Shown: positions 52,990 through 62,516, counted from the first letter of the stretch. The stretch: 64,000 nucleotides of DNA from Albidovulum sp. (GCA_030837825.1 JAUQYB010000110.1:1-64000); one strand, 5' to 3'. Notes: generated by a model from the sequence alone, not told the origin. Made by a program: numbers and translations.

Positions 52990-54296
52990 CGATCCACGGG
53001 CAGGCCGCTCGGGACCGCGTCGGGCACACCAAGGCGGCCCGCAAGCGCCACCGGGTCGCGCAACGCGTCGAGAAACGCGGAAAGTTGGGCGACTTCGGTC
53101 TCCGACACCGGCCGCCCCGCCAGCGCAGCGCGCTCGATCCCGGCCACCTCGTCAGGAGAGCCAAGGATCGCCCAGTCGGGTTTCGTCGCCGGGAGCACGG
53201 GCAGGACCGCCTGCGCGGGATCATAACCGGAAAGGCCCGACGAAGGGTCGGCGTGGTGGCGGAGGAAGGCCGCAAGGTCGGACCATGCCCCGGCATGGCC
53301 CCAGGGCCCGGTCGCCGTCACGTTGCGCAACGACGGCGTCCGGAAGGCATAGGCATCCTCGGCACGGTTCGTGACCCGCATTCGGCCGACGTCGCGCGAA
53401 TGGCTCTCGAACCGCTCGGCCTTTCCGGGGCCAAGTTGCGGCTCTCCCATCGCGTGAAAATCGTGGTCGGTCTGGAACTTGCCCGAATGGCAGGTCGAGC
53501 AGCCCGCCGCCCCGTAGAAAAGCCCCATTCCCGCCTGCGCTTCGGGCAAGAGCGGTGGCCCACCCCGAAGCATCGCGTCGAAGGCGGAGTTGTCGGACCG
53601 CCATTCAAAGGCCACGAACGCAGCGATGGCATTCGAGATGTCGGTGAAGGCGATGGCCCGGCCTGCGGCGATCTCGGGCCAGGCGGCATCGAACATCGCC
53701 CGGTACTCGGGAATCGCGGACACCCGCTTCGACAGAATGTCCCAGGCGCCGCCCGGTGCGGTGATGATGCCCTCGCGCACCGCCGTCGAGACGTCGTTTT
53801 CCTGATAGTGCCCCGCCATCTCGTCAGGCGAGAGCACCGGAAACATCGTCTGCGCCGACAGGATCGAAGCGAATCCCGCCACCATCTCGTCCTCGAGCGG
53901 CGTCCGCAGGCCGGACGGCCGTTCGGAGTCGGTATCGATCCGGCCATCGTGGAAGAGCGTTGTGAACTCCCCGGCACCGAGGTTGAAAAGGGCGGTGGCG
54001 TTGCGCGGAATGCGCTGCTCGGGCAGGTTGGCGGGATCGACCCGCCGATCGGGTCCAAGCCCGATCCCGCCTTCGCCAAGGCCGAGCGACAGCCCGTCCG
54101 AGGTGCCGAAGCGTGGGTGATGGCAGGTGGCGCAGGAGATGTTGCGGTTTCCCGACAGGATCGGGTCGTAGAAGAGAAGCTGGCCGAGCCTGACCTCTTC
54201 CATCCGCACCGGGCGATAGTCCGCGTCCGAGACCGGCACCGGCACCTCTGCCTGCGCCGCCCCCGCCGACAGCGCCACAATCGCCAAGAATCGCAC
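52986..54296 (-). CDS. MauG-like di-haem cytochrome c peroxidase
   Basis: The 436-residue protein has a signal peptide (FLAIVALSAGAAQA) and two haem c motifs: SCATCH at residues 54-59 and GCSTCH in the second half. It shows the usual bacterial CCP/MauG layout (LLFYDPILSGNRNISC, FHDGRIDTD, LRNVTATGPWGHAGAW). It should be a periplasmic enzyme that reduces peroxide or oxidatively modifies a partner protein. The start is GTG at 54296 with GGAGG 7 bases upstream; upstream ATGs lie antisense to the YihY gene. It is convergent with the FG-GAP protein gene. Confidence 0.88.
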   Translation of the reverse strand: MRFLAIVALSAGAAQAEVPVPVSDADYRPVRMEEVRLGQLLFYDPILSGNRNISCATCHHPRFGTSDGLSLGLGEGGIGLGPDRRVDPANLPEQRIPRNATALFNLGAGEFTTLFHDGRIDTDSERPSGLRTPLEDEMVAGFASILSAQTMFPVLSPDEMAGHYQENDVSTAVREGIITAPGGAWDILSKRVSAIPEYRAMFDAAWPEIAAGRAIAFTDISNAIAAFVAFEWRSDNSAFDAMLRGGPPLLPEAQAGMGLFYGAAGCSTCHSGKFQTDHDFHAMGEPQLGPGKAERFESHSRDVGRMRVTNRAEDAYAFRTPSLRNVTATGPWGHAGAWSDLAAFLRHHADPSSGLSGYDPAQAVLPVLPATKPDWAILGSPDEVAGIERAALAGRPVSETEVAQLSAFLDALRDPVALAGRLGVPDAVPSGLPVDR

Positions 54297-54443
54297 CGCA
54301 AGTCCTCCTTCCCCCGTGATAGCGCTCGCGGCACGTTGACGAAACACCGATGGGACACAGGCCCGTGCAATTTCGCAAGCCGGATTGCAGACGGCAATGC
54401 GGCGCGCGAACATGGCCCAACAGGATGGGCGGAGACTGCGGAC

Positions 54444-55283
54444 GTGGCGCCGGCGACCAACATCTTCAGACTGGCGCTCGCCATCTGGAACGCGATGGAC
54501 CAGCGGCACATGGGCCTTCTGTCCGCCGGCGTCGCCTTCTACGCGATGTTCGCGATCTTTCCCGGCATGGCGGCGACCATCGCCATCTGGGGCCTTTTCG
54601 CCGACCCGGGGGTGATGCGCGACTACCTGGACCAGATCCACGGCGTCATTCCCGACGCCGCATTTGGCCTGATCGAGACGCAACTCGACGCGCTTCTCGC
54701 CGCCAGCGGCCGCGCGCTCGGCTGGACGACGGCCGTCTCGATCGCTGTCGCGCTCTATTCGGTCCACAGTGCCGTGGCGGCACTTGTCAGCGGTCTGAAT
54801 GCGATGCAGGCGCGGGCGCACCGCCCCGGCCTGATGCGCCTTCTGTGGTCGATCGTCCTGACCGCGGCAATCGTGACCCTTGTCCTGGCGGCGCTGGGCG
54901 TGGTCGTGATGGTGCCCCTCGTGCTGAACTTCCTGCATATGGGCGAGGGCGGCGCCTTCATTCTCGTCTATCTGCCGTGGGTGGTGATGTTCGCCGTCCT
55001 GTTCGTCGTCCTCGGCCTGTTCTACCGCTGGGGGCCGACCTCCGAAAGCCGCCGCCTCCGGCAGTCCTGGCTGTCGCCCGGCGCGTTCATCGCAGCGCTC
55101 CTGTGGGTCGCGGCCTCCATCCTGTTTTCGGTCTATCTGGCGTATTTCGGCGCCTACAACCGTATCTACGGCTCCATCGGCGCGGTGATCGCGCTGCTCA
55201 TGTGGCTCTATATCTCGGCTTATATCGTCCTCTTTGGCGCGATCCTGAACGAGGAACGTGCGCGGATCAGACGGTCTCAGTAG
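54444..55283 (+). CDS. YihY/BrkB-family inner membrane protein
   Basis: This 279-residue protein has six hydrophobic segments and the family start IWNAMDQRHMGLLSAGVAFYAMFAIFPGMAATIAIWGLF, plus SWLSPGAFIAALLWVAASILFSVYLAYFGAYNRIYGSIGAVIALLMWLYISAYIVLFGAILN. It was once called RNase BN, which is wrong; its function is unknown. The GTG at 54444 was chosen because GGAG lies 9 bases upstream and the hydrophobic start follows. The stop overlaps tamB by 7 bases, convergently. Confidence 0.87.
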   Translation: MAPATNIFRLALAIWNAMDQRHMGLLSAGVAFYAMFAIFPGMAATIAIWGLFADPGVMRDYLDQIHGVIPDAAFGLIETQLDALLAASGRALGWTTAVSIAVALYSVHSAVAALVSGLNAMQARAHRPGLMRLLWSIVLTAAIVTLVLAALGVVVMVPLVLNFLHMGEGGAFILVYLPWVVMFAVLFVVLGLFYRWGPTSESRRLRQSWLSPGAFIAALLWVAASILFSVYLAYFGAYNRIYGSIGAVIALLMWLYISAYIVLFGAILNEERARIRRSQ

Positions 55284-58200
55284 TCGCGTTCGTAGTAGAT
55301 GCCGATGCCCGACGATCCGTCGGAGCCGAGCGTCCCGCGTGCCGTGACCCCCGGCCGGATATCGAGATTGAGGTTGATCTCGGTCTTGCCTTCCGCCCCC
55401 ACGGTGACGTCGGTATAGACCTTTTCCGAAAGATATTTCCCCGCCCGCACGGCGGCCGATCCATCCTCGGCCGCGGTCACGTCGAGATCGTCGAGCCCGA
55501 AGGAACTGCGCAGCCGGCCAACGATCCCCTCGCCGCCGGTGCCGGCAAGCTGGGCCACCGCCGAGGCAAGCTGTGCGGCCTGAAGCGGTGAAAGGCTGGT
55601 CAGGCCGCGTCCGAACAGCAGTTGCGCCATCACCTCCTCTTCCGGCAGTTCCGGCGAGGAAAGGAAGTGAATCTCCGGTGCCGAAGCCTCCCCCTCGATC
55701 ACGATGGTGACGGTGATCCCGTTGCTTTCGCTTTCCGCGGCAAAGCGGATGTAGGGCGTCAGCGCACCCTGAAGCTCGATCGTCCCCTCGTCGATGGTGA
55801 ACCGCTTGCCCAGCAGGTCGAGCCGACCGCGGATCAGGGTGAACCGGCCGGAGGGCACGATGTTGTCGGTCGTCCCGGTGAGGCGGAGCGCGCCGCCAAG
55901 CTCGGCATCCAGCCCGCGGCCGCGCACGAAGATGCGTTCGGGCGCATTGATCGTCAGGTCGAGCCCGAAGGACGGCCCGCGCCGGTCTGCCTCGCCGGCC
56001 CCGCCGGCCCCGCCCGGTCCCCCTGCCAGCCCGGCGCGGACACGGGTCGCGTGCACGGCCGCCGGCTCGCCGACATGGGTGATCTCGCGCAGCACCGGGT
56101 CGGCGCCGAGCCCGGTCGAGGGCACGCGCACCTCGGTCCGGCCAAGGGTCACGGCGCCGGAGATCGTCGCCCCGCCCAGAAGCGGCCCGCTGACGCGGAG
56201 ATTGCCGCTGACCGCGGTGTCGAACAGTTCCGGGTCGCGCAGCCGCGCCGCCGACAGACGGACCGACAGGTCGCCGTCATGGGGCGCGGCAAGTGCAACC
56301 GGGCCGGAAAGCGCAATCTCGCCGCCGCCGCGGACGGCCGCACTGCCCTGGACCGTTGCACGCCCGCCGGCAAGATCGGCGGCAACCCGCAGGCCTTCGA
56401 GTTCGATCCCGAAGGTGGGCGCGACGAGCCGGCCGCCCTCGAGCGCCACGCGGCCCGAAAGCGAGGACAGCGCCAGAGGACCCTCCAGCCTGAGGTCGAA
56501 GGAAACCGGCCCCTCGACGTTGCGGGGGGCGATGAAGGGATTGACGATGGCCGACTGGCCGCCGCCCGACACCGAAAGGCTGGCGGCAGAGAGATCGGGT
56601 GCCAGCGTGCCGGTGACGCGGGCATTCGTGGCGCCGGGCCCCTCGCCCGACAGGTCGACGGAATATCCGTCCGCAGTCTCGGTCACCGTTCCCGTCGCCG
56701 ACAGCGGGCCTGGAAAGCCCGGCGCGAGGATGGCCATGTCGGCGAGCCGCGCGGAAACGTCGATCCGCCGCTGCGCGCCCTCCGTCCCGCCCTCGGCGGT
56801 AATGGCAAGCTGCGGATTGGTGAGGCTCAGCGTCTCGAGCCGGACTTTCCCCGCGCTTTCGTTCGCAGCCATGCTGAGTTTCACCGGCCCGGCGAGAAGC
56901 CGGTCAACCTCTGGCTGGCCGACACCCAATCCGCTGCCCGAGGCGTCGAGCGTCACGGTTCTCGCGTCACCCGCCTCGGTCAGGTGCGCCTCGCCTGTGA
57001 GGGTCCCGCGATAGCGCGGCCCGAGTGCCGAAAGGTCGGAGAAATCGAGCGTCGCGCGAAGGTCGGACGCGCCGGTGGCGAGCCGCCCCGAAGCGTTGGC
57101 GGTAAGCGTCGCGGCACTGACCGCAAGCTTCCGGATCGTGAGTCCCGCCGTGTCGCGCAGCGCCGAGAGGGCGATGCGGCTTTCACCGGCCAGGAGCCGG
57201 TCGATTTCCGGTTGATCCATCGTCAGGTCACGGCCGGTGACACTGGCCTCGACGTCGAAAAACCCCGAAAGCACCCCGGCGGACCCGGAGACGTCAAGTT
57301 CGCCAGCCCCGCCGAGCGACCGGCCCGCAAGCATGGAGAAGCGGCCAAGGTCGCTCACCGTCGCCGCGACGCGGCCGGAAAGGATCGCGCCGGCCTCGGG
57401 GTCGGTCAGCACCGCGCTGCCCTTGGCCTCATAGCCCTGTCCGGTCACGTCGAAGACCGGAAGGCGCAGCGGCTCGCCCTCCTGCCAGGAAAAGATCGCC
57501 CGGCCCCGCAGTTCGGGGCCAAGAGCTTCGGCGATGGCGGGGTCGGCCGGCTGAATGTCTGCTGCGACGAAGGTGACGGTGCCGCCGGCGCGCGCGGTGT
57601 CGACACCGCCCGAGCCGGCCCTGCCGATGCGGCCCGACCCCGAAAGCGTCACCGACCCGATCGACAGGTCGGCCCGCCGATAGCCGCTCAATGCGCCTCC
57701 GAGCGTCCAGCCCTCGCCCTTCGCCCGGTCGTATCGCAGTTTCAGATCGCCCGACCGCACGAAGGTGCGCGGGCCGGGCAACGGAAGCAGCAGCTCGCCG
57801 CCGCCCGCATGGCCAAGCCGCACCGTCAGCGAGGCCTCGAGCGGCACGCCCTCCGGCGCGAGACTGAGCCGCCCCGACAGGTCGAGCCCCCTCGCATCGA
57901 GGTCGAGCCGCGTCAGGTCAAGCTGCCCGGACGGAAGACGGCGGCCCTCGGCCCGAAGCGCCACGTCGGGGCCGAAGAAGTCGCGGTAGTCGGGCAGAAG
58001 AAGCGGCGCGATGTCGCCGCGAAGATCGGCGGCGAAGCGCCGTTCCGGCGCGCCGCCGGACGAAGCCGCGGTCAGGACCGTGACCCGGCCCGACAGCCGC
58101 TTCACCCCATCGGTGGACAGCGCGACATCGGTCGCGAAATCGTCGATCACCCCGTCGCCATGAACGGCGAGCTGGATCGACGGCCGCTCCGGAAGGTCGA

Positions 58201-58843
58201 GCAGGTTGGCGGTGATCCCGTCCGCCTCTTCGGCCAGCAGAAGATCCAGCGTCGCCTTGCGTGTGGCATTGGCATAGCTGCCCGTGAACGACAGCGTTCC
58301 GCGCGGGCCATCGGTGCGCTCGATCGCAAGCTCCGCCGTGCCCTCGCCGCCTTCGAGATGCATCCTGCCGTTCAGCGTGACGATGGCTGCCGCACCGAAC
58401 AGGGCCTCGCCCAGCACCACGCGCTCGGCGTGAAGGGTGCCGATGTCTACCGACACGGGCAGTTCCGGCAGGCTGAAGCCGGACGCCTCGGCCGTCATTC
58501 CGGAAGTGGCGGGACTGCGCGGCAGGTCGATCTCGGCGGCGCTCATCTCGCTGATCTCGACCCGGCCCGACAAAAGCGCGGACCGGTTCCAGCCGATGGC
58601 GCCCTCTCGGATCGTGATCCAGATGCCCTGCGCGTCCGCTATGGTCAGTTCGTCAAAGGTCGCGCGGGAGGAAAGCGCACCACGGAAGCCCTCGATCCGC
58701 ACCGTCCTGCCGATGCCGGAGAGATTGTCCTCGAGAAAGGCGGTGAGGAAATCGCGGTCGCGCTCGGTCACCGCCGCATCTTCCTGCGCAACGACAGGAC
58801 CCGGCAGGAGGCAGAGCACGAGGGTCAGGAGAAACCGGCGCAT
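55277..58843 (-). CDS. tamB: Translocation and assembly module protein TamB
   Basis: TamB is a long inner-membrane-anchored periplasmic protein that bridges to TamA in the outer membrane and helps move proteins or phospholipids. The 1188-residue product has an N-terminal signal-anchor (RFLLTLVLCLLPGPVVA), a long beta-rich body and the C-terminal TamB/DUF490 domain (LTGTTDNIVPSGRFTLIRGRLDLLGKRFTIDEGTI, then PEEEVMAQLLFGRGLTSLSPLQAAQLASAV). Its start overlaps the tamA stop by one base. Confidence 0.94.
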   Translation of the reverse strand: MRRFLLTLVLCLLPGPVVAQEDAAVTERDRDFLTAFLEDNLSGIGRTVRIEGFRGALSSRATFDELTIADAQGIWITIREGAIGWNRSALLSGRVEISEMSAAEIDLPRSPATSGMTAEASGFSLPELPVSVDIGTLHAERVVLGEALFGAAAIVTLNGRMHLEGGEGTAELAIERTDGPRGTLSFTGSYANATRKATLDLLLAEEADGITANLLDLPERPSIQLAVHGDGVIDDFATDVALSTDGVKRLSGRVTVLTAASSGGAPERRFAADLRGDIAPLLLPDYRDFFGPDVALRAEGRRLPSGQLDLTRLDLDARGLDLSGRLSLAPEGVPLEASLTVRLGHAGGGELLLPLPGPRTFVRSGDLKLRYDRAKGEGWTLGGALSGYRRADLSIGSVTLSGSGRIGRAGSGGVDTARAGGTVTFVAADIQPADPAIAEALGPELRGRAIFSWQEGEPLRLPVFDVTGQGYEAKGSAVLTDPEAGAILSGRVAATVSDLGRFSMLAGRSLGGAGELDVSGSAGVLSGFFDVEASVTGRDLTMDQPEIDRLLAGESRIALSALRDTAGLTIRKLAVSAATLTANASGRLATGASDLRATLDFSDLSALGPRYRGTLTGEAHLTEAGDARTVTLDASGSGLGVGQPEVDRLLAGPVKLSMAANESAGKVRLETLSLTNPQLAITAEGGTEGAQRRIDVSARLADMAILAPGFPGPLSATGTVTETADGYSVDLSGEGPGATNARVTGTLAPDLSAASLSVSGGGQSAIVNPFIAPRNVEGPVSFDLRLEGPLALSSLSGRVALEGGRLVAPTFGIELEGLRVAADLAGGRATVQGSAAVRGGGEIALSGPVALAAPHDGDLSVRLSAARLRDPELFDTAVSGNLRVSGPLLGGATISGAVTLGRTEVRVPSTGLGADPVLREITHVGEPAAVHATRVRAGLAGGPGGAGGAGEADRRGPSFGLDLTINAPERIFVRGRGLDAELGGALRLTGTTDNIVPSGRFTLIRGRLDLLGKRFTIDEGTIELQGALTPYIRFAAESESNGITVTIVIEGEASAPEIHFLSSPELPEEEVMAQLLFGRGLTSLSPLQAAQLASAVAQLAGTGGEGIVGRLRSSFGLDDLDVTAAEDGSAAVRAGKYLSEKVYTDVTVGAEGKTEINLNLDIRPGVTARGTLGSDGSSGIGIYYERDY

Positions 58844-60711
58844 CAGAATGCCTGTCCGATGCCGACGTAGATCTGCACGCCGTCGCCCGTAGCCCCAGCG
58901 ACGGGCATCGCCACGTCAAGCCGGATCGGCCCGATGCCGGTGTTGTAGCGCAGCCCGAGTCCGGCGCCGGAATGCCACTGGCTGGCGCCGCCGAACAGCT
59001 CGTCGATGCTGATGAGTCCCACATCGTAGAAAGCCACGGCCCCGATCGTGTCAGTGATCGTGGCGCGGAACTCCGCCGAGGCCCCCGCGAAACTCAGGCC
59101 ACCGGTCTGCACCGTGAGCCCCGCCGACCGCGCGAGCGGCACGCCGAGCGATTGGTAGGGCTGGCCCCGGACCGTTCCGCCGCCGCCCGACCAGAAGCGG
59201 AACTCGGTAGGCGTGTGGGGAAGGTCGGGCCCGATGACGGTTCCGAGCTGCAGCCGCCCGGCCAGGACGAACCGGTCATCCGCGCCGAAGGCGCGATAGG
59301 CGCGTGCATCGGCCTTGACGTAACCGCCCGAACCGGCTGCGGCGAAGCCCGAAAACGGGGTCAGGTCGGCATCAAGATAGAGGCCGCGGCGCGCGTCGGC
59401 CGGATTGTCCCGGCTGTCCCAGGTAAGGCTGACCGGCAGCGCCAGAACGCGGTAGTCGGTCGTGCCGCCGGCGTCGCTCACCGATTCCGCGAAATAGCGG
59501 ATCCCCGCCTCGGCCGAGAAATGGTCGCCGAATTCCCGGGTCAGGCCGAAAGTCAGTTCCTGCCTTTCGACCGTCTGGTCGAGCACCTCTTCGCGCGAGG
59601 CGCGCAGGCCGGCGAAGGCGGTGGCGTCGGTGATCGGGGTTGCCGGACGGTCGATCCGGACGCCGAGGTCATAGCCGATCTCGCTGCCCTGCCCGCCGAT
59701 CTGCGTCACCGCCGCGTCGGCGCGCAGCCTTTCGGCCCCGCCGAAGAGATTGCGGTGCAGCCAGTAGCCCGACAGGTTGAGCCCCTCGGAGCTTGCCACC
59801 TCGGCCCCGAAGCCGAACCGGCGCAGCTTTTCCTCGTCGAGCACGAGGTCGATGTCGAGGGTGTTGCCGGGGCCAAGCGCTTCCGCTTCTGTCAGCGCGA
59901 CGGTGCGGAAGACGCCGGTCCGCCGGAGCCGGGTTGCCACCTTGTCGAGCTTGGCCGGGTCGAAGATCTCGCCGGTCGGATAGCCCGCGATCTTGAGGAT
60001 GCGCTGCAACCGCATCCGTTCGTAGCCCGAAACCTTCAGCGCACCGAAACGCACCTCCGGCCCCGGCTCCAGCAGGATTTCGGAACCGATGGTCGTGGCT
60101 GCGTGATCCGCGACGATGGACTGGCCGGTCACCCGCGCCTTGGCGTGGCCGATGGCACGCCAACCCTGAACCCCCGCATCGGCGGCGTCGACGATGGCCG
60201 TCGAGTAGGCCGGCTTGGTGTCGCCATAGGTGGGCGGCAGCCTGGTGCCGCGCGCATAGGGTTTCATCCTCGCCTTGGAAAAGTGGAACAGCGGGCCCGG
60301 CATGACGGTGATCTCCACCTCCCGGATCGTTTCGGGCATGTCGAGCGGCGCGATCTCCGCCGCCTCGCGCCCGTCGATCCGGATGGTGATCACCCCGGAA
60401 TAGTAGCCCTCGGCATAAAGCGCGCCGATCAGCCGCGCGTAGTCGGCCCGGGCGGCGGCAAAGATCGTCTGGCTGTCGGTCGTCCTGTCCTGCTCGGCCG
60501 CGACGGTGAGCGATGCCGCCCGGAGCCGGTCGAGCAGCGGTTTCTCGACGCCCGGCGCGGTCAGGCTGACGCGGTCGAGCGCAAAAGCCGCGGCGGAGAA
60601 AAGAAGCGGTGCCAGGAGCGCCACGGCGCCCGCACGGATTCCCTTCCATCCTGCCCGCGTCACCCGGTTGACCCCCGAACCAGCACTTCCACCTCCAAAC
60701 CTCGCATTCAA
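58843..60711 (-). CDS. tamA: Outer membrane protein TamA (Omp85 family)
   Basis: TamA is the outer membrane partner of TamB. The 622-residue protein has a signal segment ending AAAFA, three POTRA-like domains to about residue 270 (FGALKVSGYERMRLQRILKIAGYPTGEIFD is one), and a 16-strand beta-barrel with the RGQPYQSLG and GVQIYVGIGQAF segments; the final Phe is typical of barrel assembly. No ribosome site is seen before ATG 60711, so a start at a downstream GTG is possible. Confidence 0.92.
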   Translation of the reverse strand: MNARFGGGSAGSGVNRVTRAGWKGIRAGAVALLAPLLFSAAAFALDRVSLTAPGVEKPLLDRLRAASLTVAAEQDRTTDSQTIFAAARADYARLIGALYAEGYYSGVITIRIDGREAAEIAPLDMPETIREVEITVMPGPLFHFSKARMKPYARGTRLPPTYGDTKPAYSTAIVDAADAGVQGWRAIGHAKARVTGQSIVADHAATTIGSEILLEPGPEVRFGALKVSGYERMRLQRILKIAGYPTGEIFDPAKLDKVATRLRRTGVFRTVALTEAEALGPGNTLDIDLVLDEEKLRRFGFGAEVASSEGLNLSGYWLHRNLFGGAERLRADAAVTQIGGQGSEIGYDLGVRIDRPATPITDATAFAGLRASREEVLDQTVERQELTFGLTREFGDHFSAEAGIRYFAESVSDAGGTTDYRVLALPVSLTWDSRDNPADARRGLYLDADLTPFSGFAAAGSGGYVKADARAYRAFGADDRFVLAGRLQLGTVIGPDLPHTPTEFRFWSGGGGTVRGQPYQSLGVPLARSAGLTVQTGGLSFAGASAEFRATITDTIGAVAFYDVGLISIDELFGGASQWHSGAGLGLRYNTGIGPIRLDVAMPVAGATGDGVQIYVGIGQAF

Positions 60712-60820
60712 TCTGCGGAAATGCCAGTGGTTGGCGCGACCTTGTGAACGGCGTGGCGCCCAGTCGCCGGGTCCGGCGCGGCCGCCGTCAGACTGCGGCG
60801 TGCGGCCGGTCCATGATCCG

Positions 60821-61351
60821 TCAGGCGGCGCGGAAGATGCGGTGGCGGTGCTCGGCGAGATAGATCCTCAGCCAGGGCGTGAAACGCCCGGGCGTGGCCG
60901 CCACCTCGGCCTGAAGGTCGGAAAGCGCGATCCAGCGCACCGCCATCACCTCGGCGGGGTTCGGCTCCAGACGAAGGCCGGCGGGCGCGTCGGCGGTGAA
61001 GATGTCGACGACCTCGTGCTCGGTCATCCCGCCGCCCACGTCGGCGCGGTATTCGACCGTTTCGGCGAAGACCGGCGCCACACCGGTCATGCCGAGTTCC
61101 TCGCGCAGGCGGCGGATAGCGCAATCACCGCTCGCCTCGTTCCAGTGCGGATGGGTGCAGCAGGTATTCGCCCAGAGGCCGGGCGTGTGGTACTTGCCGA
61201 GCGCCCGGCGCTGGATCAGCACGCGTTCGCCCTCCAGCACGAACACCGACACCGCTTTGTGCCGGCGCCCTTCAAGATGCACGGTGAGCTTGTCGAAGGG
61301 GACGAGCCGCCCTTCGATCCAGGTCGGGATGAGATCGGTCGCGGTGGTCAC
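60821..61351 (-). CDS. idi: Isopentenyl-diphosphate delta-isomerase, type 1
   Basis: The enzyme interconverts isopentenyl and dimethylallyl diphosphate. The 176-residue Nudix-fold protein has KYHTPGLWANTCCTHPHWNE with the catalytic Cys, the REELG Nudix core, and GMTEHEVVDIF with the catalytic Glu. It starts in a 4-base overlap with secB, so the two should be translated together. The gap to tamA (109 bases) shows no clear signals. Confidence 0.94.
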   Translation of the reverse strand: MTTATDLIPTWIEGRLVPFDKLTVHLEGRRHKAVSVFVLEGERVLIQRRALGKYHTPGLWANTCCTHPHWNEASGDCAIRRLREELGMTGVAPVFAETVEYRADVGGGMTEHEVVDIFTADAPAGLRLEPNPAEVMAVRWIALSDLQAEVAATPGRFTPWLRIYLAEHRHRIFRAA

Positions 61352-61851
61352 GACACCTGCGGCGCCTGCGCCTGGGCGCGGCGGGAAAGCTCCTGGCGGT
61401 AGAGGCTCAGGTAATCCACCGTGTCGATGTTCAGGGGCGGGAAGCCGCCGTCGCGGGTCACGTCAGAGATGATCCGGCGGATGAACGGAAACACCATCCG
61501 CGGGCATTCGATCAGCAGGAACGGGTGCAACTGCTCTTCGGGCACGCCTTCGATGTGGAACACCGCGCCGTAGTCCAGTTCCAGCAGGAACAGCGGCGAC
61601 TGGTCCGCCTTGTTCTTCGACGTCACGCGGAACTTGTTGATGACTTCGTACTGGTTCTCGGCCGCGCGCTTGCGGGCATCGAGGCTTACCTGCACCTGGA
61701 TGTCGGGCTGCACCTCGGCATTGGTGATGCCCTTCTGGGCGACGATGTTCTCGAACGACAGGTCGCGGACATACTGGCCCAGCACCTGCATCCTGACCTG
61801 CGGCGCCTCCGGCTGCGCGGCTCCATTGTTTCCGTTGCCGTTGTCGGCCAT
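61348..61851 (-). CDS. secB: Protein-export chaperone SecB
   Basis: SecB keeps precursors unfolded and delivers them to SecA. The 167-residue protein has the family segments VQVSLDARKR, YEVINKFRVTSKNK, LFLLELDYGAVFHIEGVPEEQLHPFLLIECPRMVFPFIRRIISDVTRDGGFPPLNIDTVDYLSLYRQ. The N-terminal Asn/Gly stretch is common in alphaproteobacteria. It is the first gene of secB-idi and is transcribed away from dnaQ, 18 kb to the left. Confidence 0.96.
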   Translation of the reverse strand: MADNGNGNNGAAQPEAPQVRMQVLGQYVRDLSFENIVAQKGITNAEVQPDIQVQVSLDARKRAAENQYEVINKFRVTSKNKADQSPLFLLELDYGAVFHIEGVPEEQLHPFLLIECPRMVFPFIRRIISDVTRDGGFPPLNIDTVDYLSLYRQELSRRAQAQAPQVS

Positions 61852-61921
61852 GTCTCACTCTCCCAAGGAAATCCGGTTGCGGCGGGGTTTAGCACCTTGC
61901 GGCGCCCGTCTCAATGCCGGC

Positions 61922-62398
61922 TCAATGCCGCGTCCAGCCCGAGGGCCGACGCGGCAGTTCGCCGGGCTCCACCTCCTGGAACTCGCCATCGATCACCTCG
62001 GGCCGCCAGGGCTCGTGCCGGGGCGGCATCCGGTCCGCGGCGAACCCCGCCACCCGCACCTGCGCCCCAAGCCGGCGCAGAATCGTCCGCCGCACCGGCG
62101 GAACCAGAAGCAATAGGCCCAGCGCGTCGGTGAAGAAGCCCGGAACCAGCAGGAGCACGCCGGCCAGCACGATCAGCGCCCCGTGTCCGAGCGGTTCGGC
62201 CGGATTGCCGGGGCCGTTCAGCGCAGCGCGGAGCCGGGCCGTGGCCCGGATTCCCTGCATCCGGATGACCCAGAGCCCCGCCATCGCCGCAAGAAGCACC
62301 AGCGCAAGCGTGGGCCACAGGCCGATCAGCCCGCCCGCCTCGATGAACAGCCCGATCTCGATCAGCGGAATCGCGATCAGCGCCACGAGAAGCCACAT
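61922..62398 (-). CDS. fxsA: FxsA-family membrane protein
   Basis: The product (158 residues) has about four hydrophobic segments (MWLLVALIAIPLIEIGLFIEAGGLIGLWPTLALVLLAAMAG and ALIVLAGVLLLVPGFFTDALGLLLLVPPVR, a clear FxsA signature) and a cytoplasmic tail. FxsA relieves phage T7 exclusion in E. coli; its normal role is unknown. The start at 62398 has AAAGGA upstream. It is 70 bases upstream of secB and divergent from the Tim44 gene. Confidence 0.9.
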   Translation of the reverse strand: MWLLVALIAIPLIEIGLFIEAGGLIGLWPTLALVLLAAMAGLWVIRMQGIRATARLRAALNGPGNPAEPLGHGALIVLAGVLLLVPGFFTDALGLLLLVPPVRRTILRRLGAQVRVAGFAADRMPPRHEPWRPEVIDGEFQEVEPGELPRRPSGWTRH

Positions 62399-62430
62399 GA
62401 CATGTCCTTTCCGGGGCCGATGTGGACTTG

Positions 62431-62459
62431 ACCCCACCCGTGACTTACATAAGTGGGGT
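62431..62459. promoter_or_regulatory. Inverted repeat between fxsA and the Tim44-domain gene
   Basis: ACCCCAC (62431-62437) and GTGGGGT (62453-62459) form a perfect 7-bp inverted repeat with a 15-base spacer, in the 118-base divergent gap. A TTGACC lies at its left edge. It could be an operator or part of the promoters; its role is unknown. Confidence 0.35.
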
Positions 62460-62516
62460 GGGAGCGAGTTACCAACCCCCGCCGCGCCATGTTGCGGCAC
62501 GAAAGGCCGTCTGCCG

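Noticed and set aside
52680..54443. Long plus-strand extension upstream of the YihY protein.
   Set aside because: It lies opposite the MauG-like gene, whose two haem motifs and signal peptide are real.
60821..61351. Link to a photosynthesis gene cluster, suggested by idi, tspO and several haem genes.
   Set aside because: No bch, crt, puf or puh genes are present, and these genes are also found outside such clusters.
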